Origin: CAITNM01 sp021298215
GTDB taxonomy: Bacteria > Pseudomonadota > Alphaproteobacteria > Paracaedibacterales > CAITNM01
Assembly (NCBI GenBank): GCA_046309815.1
Contig: JBKCOJ010000013.1
Coordinates: 1 to 33,753 of the forward strand
Direction of reading: 5' to 3'
Length of the DNA: 33,753 bases
Shown here: positions 1-7,216 of the stretch, in pieces
How the letters are laid out: each line of letters begins with the position of its first letter
Numbering within the stretch: position 1 is the first letter of the stretch
Position numbers and translations under genes: made by a program
Notes under the pieces: generated by a model
Database searches by the model: none
What the model saw: the letters and a program-made list of their open reading frames with translations, nothing else
Told to the model about the DNA's origin: nothing

Positions 1-260
1 TATAGAGCGTGAACTGACGAACGCCTGGTCGTAACGGGCGGACTCCGGTCGTAACGGAGATAGAGGCCATACGGCATCAACCTAATACGGCACCCCTAAA
101 ACGAGTCACATAAAACACAATGAAACGAAAACAAGAGAAACGAAGCCGAACGAAGTGAAATCCCGGTGAAGGCTGAGACCCAGTGAAAAGAGAGAAAACA
201 ATAAAGAAGAAAACGATAGACTCCCCGTTGGAAAACGGGGGCCAGTGTATAATATCGATA
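1..260. repeat. Left arm of a long terminal inverted repeat
   Basis: Bases 1-260 match the reverse complement of 33433-33706. The outermost ~158 bases align with only four mismatches that I can count. The middle (~160-205) has diverged and differs in length, and the inner part (about 206-260) aligns again. Within the arm, GGTCGTAACGG occurs twice at a 20-base period (27-37 and 47-57), and CCCCGTT/AACGGGG can form a hairpin at 223-240. I see no coding potential. It is probably a dispersed repeat family, with an assembly break plausible at base 1. Confidence 0.9.
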
Positions 261-314
261 TAAAAAAGTTATTTTATTGCTTTTTTACAATAAATTAATT
301 TCTTTTTACTAAAA

Positions 315-320
315 TATAAT
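315..320 (+). promoter_or_regulatory. Possible -10 element for the first exported protein gene
   Basis: A perfect TATAAT lies 27 bases upstream of the ATG at 347, in very AT-rich DNA just inside the inverted repeat. I find no good -35 hexamer at standard spacing, so this is a weak call. Confidence 0.3.
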
Positions 321-346
321 TTGTGTAAGTTCAATGAAGTTTTATC

Positions 347-838
347 ATGAACAAATACATTATCCTAATTGTATATTATGCAGTTTTACTAGCTAGTATT
401 AATGCGAGTGATCGGTCTGCATATGATCAGCTCAATGCAGATATGGGTACGTACGCTCAAAACGCACGAAAAGCAACAATTGATCGAACTCTTTATGATC
501 AAGTGCTGGCCTTAAATATACAAAATTTTTTGCTAGAAAATAGTGATAGGCTGTACAAGATGCCAAGGTCGCCACGTGTCATGCGTAGCGTATATGAAAA
601 TCTACTGAACGAATTTACAAGTCTTCGAGAAAATCTTCTTGATTTGCAAAAAGAGGCTAATGTTCTGCTTTCTCTAGATGGTTACCTTGCTCCTCTTTCT
701 GAACCTAATAAAGAGACTATTTCACGATTAAAGCAGAAATGTAGGCAGGTTAAACATGGCTTGGCTTGCCTACCTTTGCAAATGAACGCTTTCACAGCAA
801 ATCTCCAGGCTGTTCAGGCTCTCTCGAGAGAAAAATAA
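347..838 (+). CDS. Hypothetical exported helical protein (163 aa)
   Basis: I do not recognise a family. Residues 1-20 look like a Sec signal peptide: Asn-Lys, then a hydrophobic stretch ending in INA before SDRS, with likely cleavage near residue 20. The mature part is about 140 residues, apparently mostly alpha-helical, rich in Leu, Gln, Asn and Glu, with two Cys in the C-terminal third (around KCRQ and ACLP). It is the first of three forward exported-protein genes (347-3125) that lie between the inverted repeat and the fabI block. The small size, export signal and position suggest a secreted or periplasmic accessory protein, but no function can be assigned. Confidence 0.7.
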   Translation: MNKYIILIVYYAVLLASINASDRSAYDQLNADMGTYAQNARKATIDRTLYDQVLALNIQNFLLENSDRLYKMPRSPRVMRSVYENLLNEFTSLRENLLDLQKEANVLLSLDGYLAPLSEPNKETISRLKQKCRQVKHGLACLPLQMNAFTANLQAVQALSREK

Positions 839-854
839 AACCATTTTTCCTCAT

Positions 855-905
855 CTCTCTGTCATCCTGAGCCTGCAATGCAGGCGGCAGAATCCAGTGA
901 ATAAA
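855..905. repeat. Intergenic palindrome-bearing repeat-like element
   Basis: This stretch contains a GTCATCCTGAG start, a perfect inverted repeat GCCTGC-AAT-GCAGGC (871-885) and an AGAATCCAGTGA end. It resembles the small dispersed intergenic repeats of Rickettsiales/Holosporales-like genomes that begin TGTCATCCTGAG and end near ATCCAG. It fills part of the 186-base gap between two exported-protein genes. Membership of a repeat family is inferred from memory of such elements, not from a second copy here. Confidence 0.5.
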
Positions 906-1024
906 ATCGATATTACAAATAGGTCATCATAAAATCGTTGCGTTGGTGCTGATATAAGAATAATAATTTATTAATAAGACAAATGTTAGAATAAAGTATC
1001 AAATTTCAAAGCATTTCAAAAGCT

Positions 1025-2713
1025 ATGAGAATACCTTATTTTTTATCTATTTTTTTGCATATTTGCATGTTCTCCAATATATTTTGCGCTAGTCTAGAAA
1101 AGCATTCTGTTTCGAGTTCAGGAACTCATTCTATTTATTTTGCTAAATTTTATGTGTTTGATGTCGGGCAAGGCAACTCACAACTTATAGTATATCCAGA
1201 ACTAAAAATAGCCTTTCTATATGATGCGGGCTCAAGCTCATACAGAAAGCATCTAAAATTTCTCTCTGATGATAAAAGGATGACTGACTTCCTTGTAGAA
1301 GGGAGTAATGTAATAACAGCAGTCAATAATCAAGCATCAATGTCAAGTGTAGAAGTGCCTAATGCAGGGGGAATTCTAGGGCCTAAACGAGAAAGAGCAG
1401 GCGGTAGTAAAGAAAAAGCGGCTAGCAATTCTAGTAAGGTAAAGGCAAAACAGACGAAAATAGAGGGTTTAGAAAGAAAACTTTCTGGGAATGATAGCGA
1501 TAATAGTTCAGCAAGCAATGGAAAAGATGATACGTTACCCATGTCTGTTGATATGAAAATTCGAGAAATTCTATTAGAAGCGGACATTACTCATTTGGTT
1601 GTTCTCTTATCGCACTCCGATAAAGATCATATTAGTATCCTAAGTAAGAGCATTATCCCTCAGAATATCAAAACAGCTATTATTGCATGCGGGGATTTTC
1701 TTGTGGAAAATAGTGAAATACAAGAGTTTTTTGCTTATTGCCTTTCAAGAGAAAACATATGTATTTCATTGCCTTATACCTGGGATAGAGAAACAACACC
1801 AGCGCGTATACATTCCATTTTAAATCCTCCGTCAATTTTCCAGGGGAATATCATGGAATTTTTTGAAATAGTAAAAGAAAGACCTGTGTACAGAAAAGAA
1901 GGAAGCGGAATATCATCACTATTTTTTGATACAGAATGGGAACAGAAGATAAGGCTTCTGCAAAATAAGATTTTCATTTGGGGATTGAATACTCCAAGTG
2001 CAGATCCCAACACTCAATCGACAGTTATAAGTTTCAAGCTATCTCCAAGTACGAGTGTTATTTTAACAGGAGATGCAACCCCCAAAACCTTCCAAAAAAT
2101 CAGAGTGGTTGCTGCAGCAAAAGTTTCTGAAGAAATGGATAATATTTTAGGTTCAAATCGTATACTTGTTGTTCCTCACCACGGTGCAAAAGACAATATT
2201 TCTCTAGACATGATTGATCTTTTTCGGCCTACTCTTGCAATCATTTCTGCAGCTAATGGGATGCATTTTCACCCTCATCGAAATGTTTACGAATGGCTAA
2301 TGAGTTATATTGATAGGCCTTGTTTTAGGGTTAAAGAAGGTGAAGAAAACAGTATTCTCTGTTTTGGGGAGCATGCAGCTTTAAAAGATGGGAATACTGG
2401 AGAGTTCGCAAAAGTTGTTAGCACAAACTTTTCTGGAACACTAAAACTAGAGGATGGATTTTTTTCAAGAACTTTTTCACCCACTATCGAATACGCTGGA
2501 AAAGTTTATAAAGCAGACTTAAGAAAGAGAGTTTTAGCAGAGTCATTAAAAATCGGAGAATTATATTACGTAAAGGGAGTTGAATCTCCATTAATCGTTA
2601 GGTATGTAGCGGCTAACAGGTTTGTAAATGTTGATACTGATAACGGCGCTTTTGTTGACATAAATGGATTTTTATTATACAGTGCAGAAGAAATAATGCT
2701 AGGAAATAGTTGA
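1025..2713 (+). CDS. Exported metallo-beta-lactamase-fold (ComEC/Rec2-type) hydrolase
   Basis: A 562-aa protein with a signal peptide (about residues 1-22, ending IFCA). The core is a metallo-beta-lactamase fold of the kind seen in the ComEC C-terminal domain: DVGQGNS at 46-52, DAG at 67-69, the metal motif HSDKDH at 197-202, GD at 349-350, PHHG at 384-387 and HPH at 416-418. These residues argue for an active two-metal hydrolase (nuclease or other ester hydrolase). Between the first strands and the HxDxDH motif sits an insert (about 100-172) rich in Ser, Lys, Asn and Gly that looks disordered. There are no ComEC membrane helices, so this is a stand-alone exported hydrolase rather than a competence channel. 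The last ~100 residues form an extra region of unknown role. The stop is followed after 1 nt by the next start, which suggests co-translation. The substrate is unknown. Confidence 0.82.
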   Translation: MRIPYFLSIFLHICMFSNIFCASLEKHSVSSSGTHSIYFAKFYVFDVGQGNSQLIVYPELKIAFLYDAGSSSYRKHLKFLSDDKRMTDFLVEGSNVITAVNNQASMSSVEVPNAGGILGPKRERAGGSKEKAASNSSKVKAKQTKIEGLERKLSGNDSDNSSASNGKDDTLPMSVDMKIREILLEADITHLVVLLSHSDKDHISILSKSIIPQNIKTAIIACGDFLVENSEIQEFFAYCLSRENICISLPYTWDRETTPARIHSILNPPSIFQGNIMEFFEIVKERPVYRKEGSGISSLFFDTEWEQKIRLLQNKIFIWGLNTPSADPNTQSTVISFKLSPSTSVILTGDATPKTFQKIRVVAAAKVSEEMDNILGSNRILVVPHHGAKDNISLDMIDLFRPTLAIISAANGMHFHPHRNVYEWLMSYIDRPCFRVKEGEENSILCFGEHAALKDGNTGEFAKVVSTNFSGTLKLEDGFFSRTFSPTIEYAGKVYKADLRKRVLAESLKIGELYYVKGVESPLIVRYVAANRFVNVDTDNGAFVDINGFLLYSAEEIMLGNS

Positions 2714-2714
2714 A

Positions 2715-3125
2715 ATGAAAGAGTTATTAGTTGTTTTAGCTTTGTGCGGTTATCAAATATTTCCTATCGCAGATATTATCAGCATACAAGATGATAATGA
2801 TTGCAAAAAGGTAGAGAATACCCTCTGTTTTTTTTGGACATCTAATCAGCGCCTGGTGCCTTTACTTGAGAGAGAAGACCCTCTCAGTGAAAGTGAAAAG
2901 CTAGAAATCAGGAAATCATTAAAAAAAAATACTAGCTCAACTAATCAATCCCTCATAAAAGAGTATTTGCGCAATAAAGAAGAATTTATTGCAACTTTAG
3001 AGCGCTCAGAAGAGTATGTAAAAAGTCATATGCAAGAACTTGAAGGGGAAATGGGCGATAAAGCAAAGAGTCTATTAAACTTCTTATATAGGTTAGATGA
3101 TCTTATTTATGTGCTTGCCCAATAA
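2715..3125 (+). CDS. Hypothetical exported partner of the MBL hydrolase (136 aa)
   Basis: No recognised family. The ATG lies one base after the stop of the metallo-beta-lactamase-fold gene, so the two are almost certainly one transcriptional and translational unit. Residues 1-19 form a hydrophobic N-terminus ending PIA, a plausible signal peptide with only one Lys. The mature part is charged and helical (runs of Glu, Lys, Ser), with two Cys near the N-terminus (residues ~30 and ~38) and a likely amphipathic/coiled segment in the second half. Because it is small, co-translated and sent to the same compartment, it could be an inhibitor, chaperone or cofactor of the hydrolase. That is inference from context only. 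Confidence 0.65.
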   Translation: MKELLVVLALCGYQIFPIADIISIQDDNDCKKVENTLCFFWTSNQRLVPLLEREDPLSESEKLEIRKSLKKNTSSTNQSLIKEYLRNKEEFIATLERSEEYVKSHMQELEGEMGDKAKSLLNFLYRLDDLIYVLAQ

Positions 3126-3206
3126 CTAGATTTTTTATTTATTTTCCCTTAAAAAAAACCAAAGAAATAAAATAACACAAAATGAAGAATTTTAAGCCTT
3201 AATCCA

Positions 3207-3236
3207 TTGACGCTTAAGGGTGGGATTGTCTATGCT
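3207..3236 (+). promoter_or_regulatory. Putative promoter of the fabI-dcd-murA block
   Basis: TTGACG (3207-3212), an 18-base spacer, then TATGCT (3231-3236). Transcription would begin about 25 bases before the fabI start. The -35 is good and the -10 moderate. No competing promoter was seen in this 142-base gap. Confidence 0.45.
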
Positions 3237-3267
3237 TCAAAGCAATGAATAAAGTGAGATTCAAATA

Positions 3268-4077
3268 ATGTTAATGACGGGCAAAAAAGGCCTTATTATG
3301 GGCGTAGCAAATAACAGTTCCCTAGCGTGGGGAATTTCTAAAATGCTACACGAGCAAGGAGCTAAACTTGCGTTTAGTTACCAGGGTGAAACCCTTGAAA
3401 AACGTGTGCGCCCCTTGGCGGAAAGTATTGGCTCGGACTTTCTCGTAGAATGCGATGTCAGCAAAGATGAAAGTATTGAAAACACCTTTAAACTTATTGA
3501 AAAAAAATGGGGAACCCTTGACTTTGTCGTGCACGCGATTGGTTTTTCCGATAAGAATGAACTGCAAGGAAGGTACTGCGATACATCCCTTCAAAACTTC
3601 TTAAACACGATGCATATTTCTTGCTTCTCGTTTACAAAAGTTTGTAAAGAAGCCGAGCGCCTGATGCCAAACGGTGGGTCTTTAATTACCTTAACGTACT
3701 ATGGTGCAGAAAAAGTAATGCCAAATTATAACGTCATGGGCGTTGCAAAGTCAGCCCTTGAAGCAAGCGTTCAATACCTTGCGGTTGATCTTGGTCCTAA
3801 AAACATTCGCATTAATGGTTTATCTGCAGGGCCTGTTAAAACGCTTGCGGCAAGCGGTATTGGTGATTTTCGTTATATTTTAAAATGGAATCAATACAAT
3901 TCTCCATTGCGTCGTAACACAACGTTAGAAGACGTTGGTGGAACAGCGCTTTACTTGCTCAGTGAATTAGGCTCTGGTGTCACCGGGGAAGTCATTCATG
4001 TCGATTCAGGATACCACGTAGTTGGCATGAAAGCTGTGGATGCTCCAGATATCAGCGTTGTTAAAGATTTAGACTAG
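3268..4077 (+). CDS. fabI: Enoyl-[acyl-carrier-protein] reductase (NADH)
   Basis: Catalyses the last reduction of each fatty-acid elongation cycle in the cytoplasm. This is a 269-aa short-chain dehydrogenase fold with the FabI-type nucleotide motif GLIMGVANNSSLAWGI (8-23) and the FabI signature Tyr144, Tyr154 and Lys161, equivalent to E. coli Y146/Y156/K163. The C-terminal half has the substrate-loop region GPVKTLAASGI. Two Met codons (3268 and 3274) could start it; the second gives MTGKKGL, closer to the usual FabI N-terminus. It is followed by dcd (20-nt gap) and murA (3-nt gap) on the same strand. Length is normal for the family and all key residues are present. Confidence 0.95.
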   Translation: MLMTGKKGLIMGVANNSSLAWGISKMLHEQGAKLAFSYQGETLEKRVRPLAESIGSDFLVECDVSKDESIENTFKLIEKKWGTLDFVVHAIGFSDKNELQGRYCDTSLQNFLNTMHISCFSFTKVCKEAERLMPNGGSLITLTYYGAEKVMPNYNVMGVAKSALEASVQYLAVDLGPKNIRINGLSAGPVKTLAASGIGDFRYILKWNQYNSPLRRNTTLEDVGGTALYLLSELGSGVTGEVIHVDSGYHVVGMKAVDAPDISVVKDLD

Positions 4078-4097
4078 TTTTTTAGGAGACTTTCCCC

Positions 4098-4649
4098 ATG
4101 ATACTTTCCGATAAATGGATTCGCGAACAAGCCCAAAAAAATGGCATGATTGAGCCATTTGTAGAAAGCCAAAAACGAGAGGGAATGATCTCCTATGGTT
4201 TATCCTCTTACGGCTATGATGCTCGTTGCTCACCGGAATTTAAGATTTTTACCAACGTCAATAACGCGATCGTTGATCCTAAGGAATTCTCTCCTTCAAG
4301 CTTTGTTGATCGTGAAACTGATGTGTGTATTATTCCTCCAAACAGCTTTGCACTTGCTCGTACGGTCGAATATTTCCGTATCCCGCGTGATGTGCTGGTG
4401 GTTTGTCTTGGAAAATCTACTTATGCACGATGCGGTATTATCGTAAACGTGACGCCACTTGAGCCAGAGTGGGAAGGTCATGTCACACTAGAGTTCTCAA
4501 ACACAACGCCGCTTCCTGCAAAAATCTATGCAAACGAAGGTGTGTGCCAGTTCCTCTTCTTTAAAGGTGATCAGCCTTGCGAAGTTTCCTATCGCGATAG
4601 GGCTGGAAAATACATGGGGCAAACCGGCGTAACATTGCCAAAGCTATAA
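4098..4649 (+). CDS. dcd: dCTP deaminase
   Basis: Converts dCTP to dUTP, the feed for dTMP synthesis. The 183-aa protein has the standard Dcd trimer-fold motifs: YGLSSYGYDAR (33-43), GKSTYARCG (105-113) with catalytic Ser107 and Arg111, and TPLEPEWEGHVTLEFSN (119-135) with the catalytic Glu in LEFSN. Length is normal. A strong AGGAG Shine-Dalgarno at ~4083-4087 fixes the ATG at 4098. It sits between fabI and murA; murA begins only 3 bases after its stop, so the pair are co-transcribed. Confidence 0.95.
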   Translation: MILSDKWIREQAQKNGMIEPFVESQKREGMISYGLSSYGYDARCSPEFKIFTNVNNAIVDPKEFSPSSFVDRETDVCIIPPNSFALARTVEYFRIPRDVLVVCLGKSTYARCGIIVNVTPLEPEWEGHVTLEFSNTTPLPAKIYANEGVCQFLFFKGDQPCEVSYRDRAGKYMGQTGVTLPKL

Positions 4650-4652
4650 ATA

Positions 4653-5921
4653 ATGCCAACAATTCTTAAAATTCAGGGCGGGAAGCCCTTAAAGGGCACT
4701 ATTGAAATTAGTGGAGCTAAAAATTCAGCGCTTCCACTTATGGTAGCATGCCTTTTAACTGATAAGCCTTTTATACTCAGTAATGTTCCTAATCTAGCGG
4801 ATATTCGTACCATTACCCAGGTGTTAGAAACCCTCGGGGTAATTGCCCATGAAGATGGAAACACGCGTACACTTAATGCTTCTAATATTATCTCTACCAC
4901 AGCGCCATACGAATTAGTCAAAACCATGCGTGCCTCTGTTTTAGTGCTGGGTCCTTTATTAGCACGTTTTGGTCATGCCAAAGTCTCTCTTCCTGGAGGA
5001 TGCGCGCTTGGTGCACGCGCCATTGATGTGCACTTAGAAGGCTTACGTGCAATGGGTGTCACGTGCGATTTGGAAGAAGGTTATGTTATTGCTAAGGCAC
5101 CAAAAGACGGCTTAAAGGGTGCTCATTTTACCATGCGTGTAGTCTCTGTGGGGGCAACTGAAAATCTTATGCTGGCTGCATCCATTGCTAAAGGTGAAAC
5201 AGTTTTGCAAAATGCAGCACGGGAGCCAGAAATTATTGATCTCGCTAATTGCTTAAACGCAATGGGCGCTGATGTACAAGGGGCAGGGACCGACACTATT
5301 ACCATTCAGGGCGTAGATTCCTTAAACGGAACTCAATATAAAGTCATGCCTGATCGCCTTGAAACAGGTTCATACGCCATGGCGTCGCTAATTACAGGTG
5401 GAGACTTAACTTTAACAAACACTTCATTAAAGTATTTACCAATGGTACGTGAAACCTTAGAGAAAGCGGGTGCGGTATTTGAAGAACTTGATAATGGCTT
5501 TCGTGTTGCTCAAAAAGGTCCAATTATCGGTGTTGATGTTATGACCGAGCCGTACCCTGGTTTTGCTACCGATTTACAAGCTCCATTTATGGCGCTAATG
5601 AGTGTGTGCGAAGGTGCAAGCATGATCACTGAAACAATTTTTGAAAATCGCTTTATGCACGTGCCCGAGCTTGCTCGTATGGGTGCAAATATCCAAGTCC
5701 ATGGAGCTTCGGCGATGATTCGCGGTGTGAAAAATTTAAGTGGTGCGCCTGTTATGGCAACCGATATTCGCGCTGGTATAGGTATGGTAGTAGCAGCCCT
5801 TGCAGCAAAAGGAGAAACAACAATTAGTCGTCTTTATCACCTAGATCGAGGTTATGAAACTCTAGAAGCAAAACTCCAAGCTTGTGGTGCGGTGGTTGAA
5901 CGCCATAAGGCGGAAATTTAA
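4653..5921 (+). CDS. murA: UDP-N-acetylglucosamine 1-carboxyvinyltransferase
   Basis: Catalyses the first committed step of peptidoglycan synthesis, transferring enolpyruvate from PEP to UDP-GlcNAc. It is 422 aa, the family's normal length. The N-terminal signature ISGAKNSALPLM (19-30) holds the conserved Lys23-Asn24, and PGGCALGARAID (114-125) holds the active-site Cys117 equivalent to E. coli Cys115, the fosfomycin target. The two inside-out alpha/beta domains are complete through the C-terminal RGYETLEAKLQACGA. The start follows the dcd stop by 3 nt. Degraded copies of its 3' end lie just downstream (6020-6297), a sign of past duplication. Retention implies at least partial peptidoglycan synthesis. 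Confidence 0.97.
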   Translation: MPTILKIQGGKPLKGTIEISGAKNSALPLMVACLLTDKPFILSNVPNLADIRTITQVLETLGVIAHEDGNTRTLNASNIISTTAPYELVKTMRASVLVLGPLLARFGHAKVSLPGGCALGARAIDVHLEGLRAMGVTCDLEEGYVIAKAPKDGLKGAHFTMRVVSVGATENLMLAASIAKGETVLQNAAREPEIIDLANCLNAMGADVQGAGTDTITIQGVDSLNGTQYKVMPDRLETGSYAMASLITGGDLTLTNTSLKYLPMVRETLEKAGAVFEELDNGFRVAQKGPIIGVDVMTEPYPGFATDLQAPFMALMSVCEGASMITETIFENRFMHVPELARMGANIQVHGASAMIRGVKNLSGAPVMATDIRAGIGMVVAALAAKGETTISRLYHLDRGYETLEAKLQACGAVVERHKAEI

Positions 5922-6019
5922 TAATATTCGCTTAAGTATATTGTAATTTTATAAAATTTTAGAGAGCATATAGAAGTAGATGTAATTTCTGCTTTTGGGT
6001 GAAATTTAATTTTAAGGAA

Positions 6020-6297
6020 GAAGAAACGACCATCAACCTCTTATACCACTGAGACCGCGACTATGAAACTCTAGAAGCAAAACTCTAAGCCTGCGGCACT
6101 GTAGTTGAACGTCGTAAAACTGATGAATAAAACAACGGTGACTGTTTTTGATGCTCTATTGCAATTCAATAAAATTTTAGAAATACTTTGCTCTGCAGGT
6201 GAGTCTTGTGGGGCTTTTCTTTAGATATCTGCTTTAAATCGCTTTATGCATGTAACTGAATTTGCGGCGCTATAGTTGACCGCAAAGAAGCCGATCA
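6020..6297 (+). pseudogene. Degenerate duplicate fragments of the murA 3' end
   Basis: The 380-base gap 5922-6301 contains murA-like debris. Bases 6020-6130 align with the last ~110 bases of murA (from GAAACAACAATTAG onward; shared ATGAAACTCTAGAAGC) but carry stops in the murA frame (TGA where LDR is encoded, TAA after KL). A second scrap, 6237-6296, pairs sequence like the coding region of FENRFMHVPEL directly with sequence like the final GAVVERHKAE codons, implying a large internal deletion. No intact gene is present. This was read by eye against 5640-5921. Confidence 0.8.
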
Positions 6298-6301
6298 GTC
6301 A

Positions 6302-7216
6302 TTACTCAATCTTATCAGGATCAGCGCCAAAGTGCCGCATCATGTCTGCCATGTGCTCTGATAAAGGTGCAGTAATTACCATTTTTCCACCATCTTGTAA
6401 GGGGAATGATAACTGATACGCGTGCAAATGCAGAGTTTGGTTTTTAATAGTTGCTCCATATTTATAATCACCCACAATAGGCCAGCCAGATTCGCTTAGG
6501 TGCACGCGTATCTGGTGTGTCCTCCCACTTTTAGGCCAGCAATCAACTAGAGAAAAAGTATCAAGCTTTTTGCGCAGCATGTATTTGGTTTCAGCAGGTC
6601 TAGCATGAGGGCCGTTCACCACCATTTTTTCTTTATTGCCAACCATTTCTTTGCCAATAGGAAAATCGATCACACCCTGTGCTGGGCGCACATTTCCCTC
6701 AACGATAGCACGATAGATTTTTTCAACGCCATGGTTTGCAAAAAGATGTGTCAGGTATTGAGCCATCGGAATCGTTTTTGCCATAACTAAAACACCACTA
6801 GTATCCTTATCGATGCGGTGCACCAAACGGGCTTGCGGATTATAAACCTTCATAATCGCATCAAGGTGACGTTTGGTTCCAGTACCTCCTTGCACGGCAA
6901 GTCCTTGTGGTTTATTTAAAGCAATCAGATCATCATCTTCCCACATAATGAGTGACTCAGCCCATTTTAAATCCTCCTTACTTACCGTCATTATGCGCTT
7001 TGCTGGTTTACTTTCAGGGGTAATATAGGCAGCTAAATCTACTAAAATACGCAATTGTTCTTCTGACTCAATACGGGTGCTACTTTTTGCAGGTTTGCCA
7101 TCAACCAAAATCTTTTTAGTTCTTAGAAGTTTTTCTAATATACCTTGCGTAAGGCCAGGGTAAAGGCGACGTAAAAGTCGATCAAGACGAGTAAGATTAG
7201 AGGGAAATTCAGACAT
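6302..7216 (-). CDS. rluC: 23S rRNA pseudouridine synthase, RluC/RluD family
   Basis: Isomerises specific uridines in 23S rRNA to pseudouridine. The 304-aa protein has an N-terminal S4 RNA-binding domain (about 8-60; LDRLLRRLYPGLTQ, KILVDGKPAK) and a catalytic domain with HRIDKDTSGVLVMAK (133-147), where Asp136 is the catalytic aspartate. It also has GRTHQIRVHL near the C-terminus, typical of RluA-family enzymes. LAVQGGTGT resembles RluC more than RluD, but the exact target site cannot be fixed from sequence alone. Its ATG overlaps the umuC stop by one base (TAATG), so it is translated from the umuC message. Confidence 0.9.
   Translation of the reverse strand: MSEFPSNLTRLDRLLRRLYPGLTQGILEKLLRTKKILVDGKPAKSSTRIESEEQLRILVDLAAYITPESKPAKRIMTVSKEDLKWAESLIMWEDDDLIALNKPQGLAVQGGTGTKRHLDAIMKVYNPQARLVHRIDKDTSGVLVMAKTIPMAQYLTHLFANHGVEKIYRAIVEGNVRPAQGVIDFPIGKEMVGNKEKMVVNGPHARPAETKYMLRKKLDTFSLVDCWPKSGRTHQIRVHLSESGWPIVGDYKYGATIKNQTLHLHAYQLSFPLQDGGKMVITAPLSEHMADMMRHFGADPDKIE

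Noticed and set aside
5945..5958. AATTTTATAAAATT palindrome after murA as a terminator
   Set aside because: It is purely AT, so the hairpin would be too weak, and it has no distinct U-tract.
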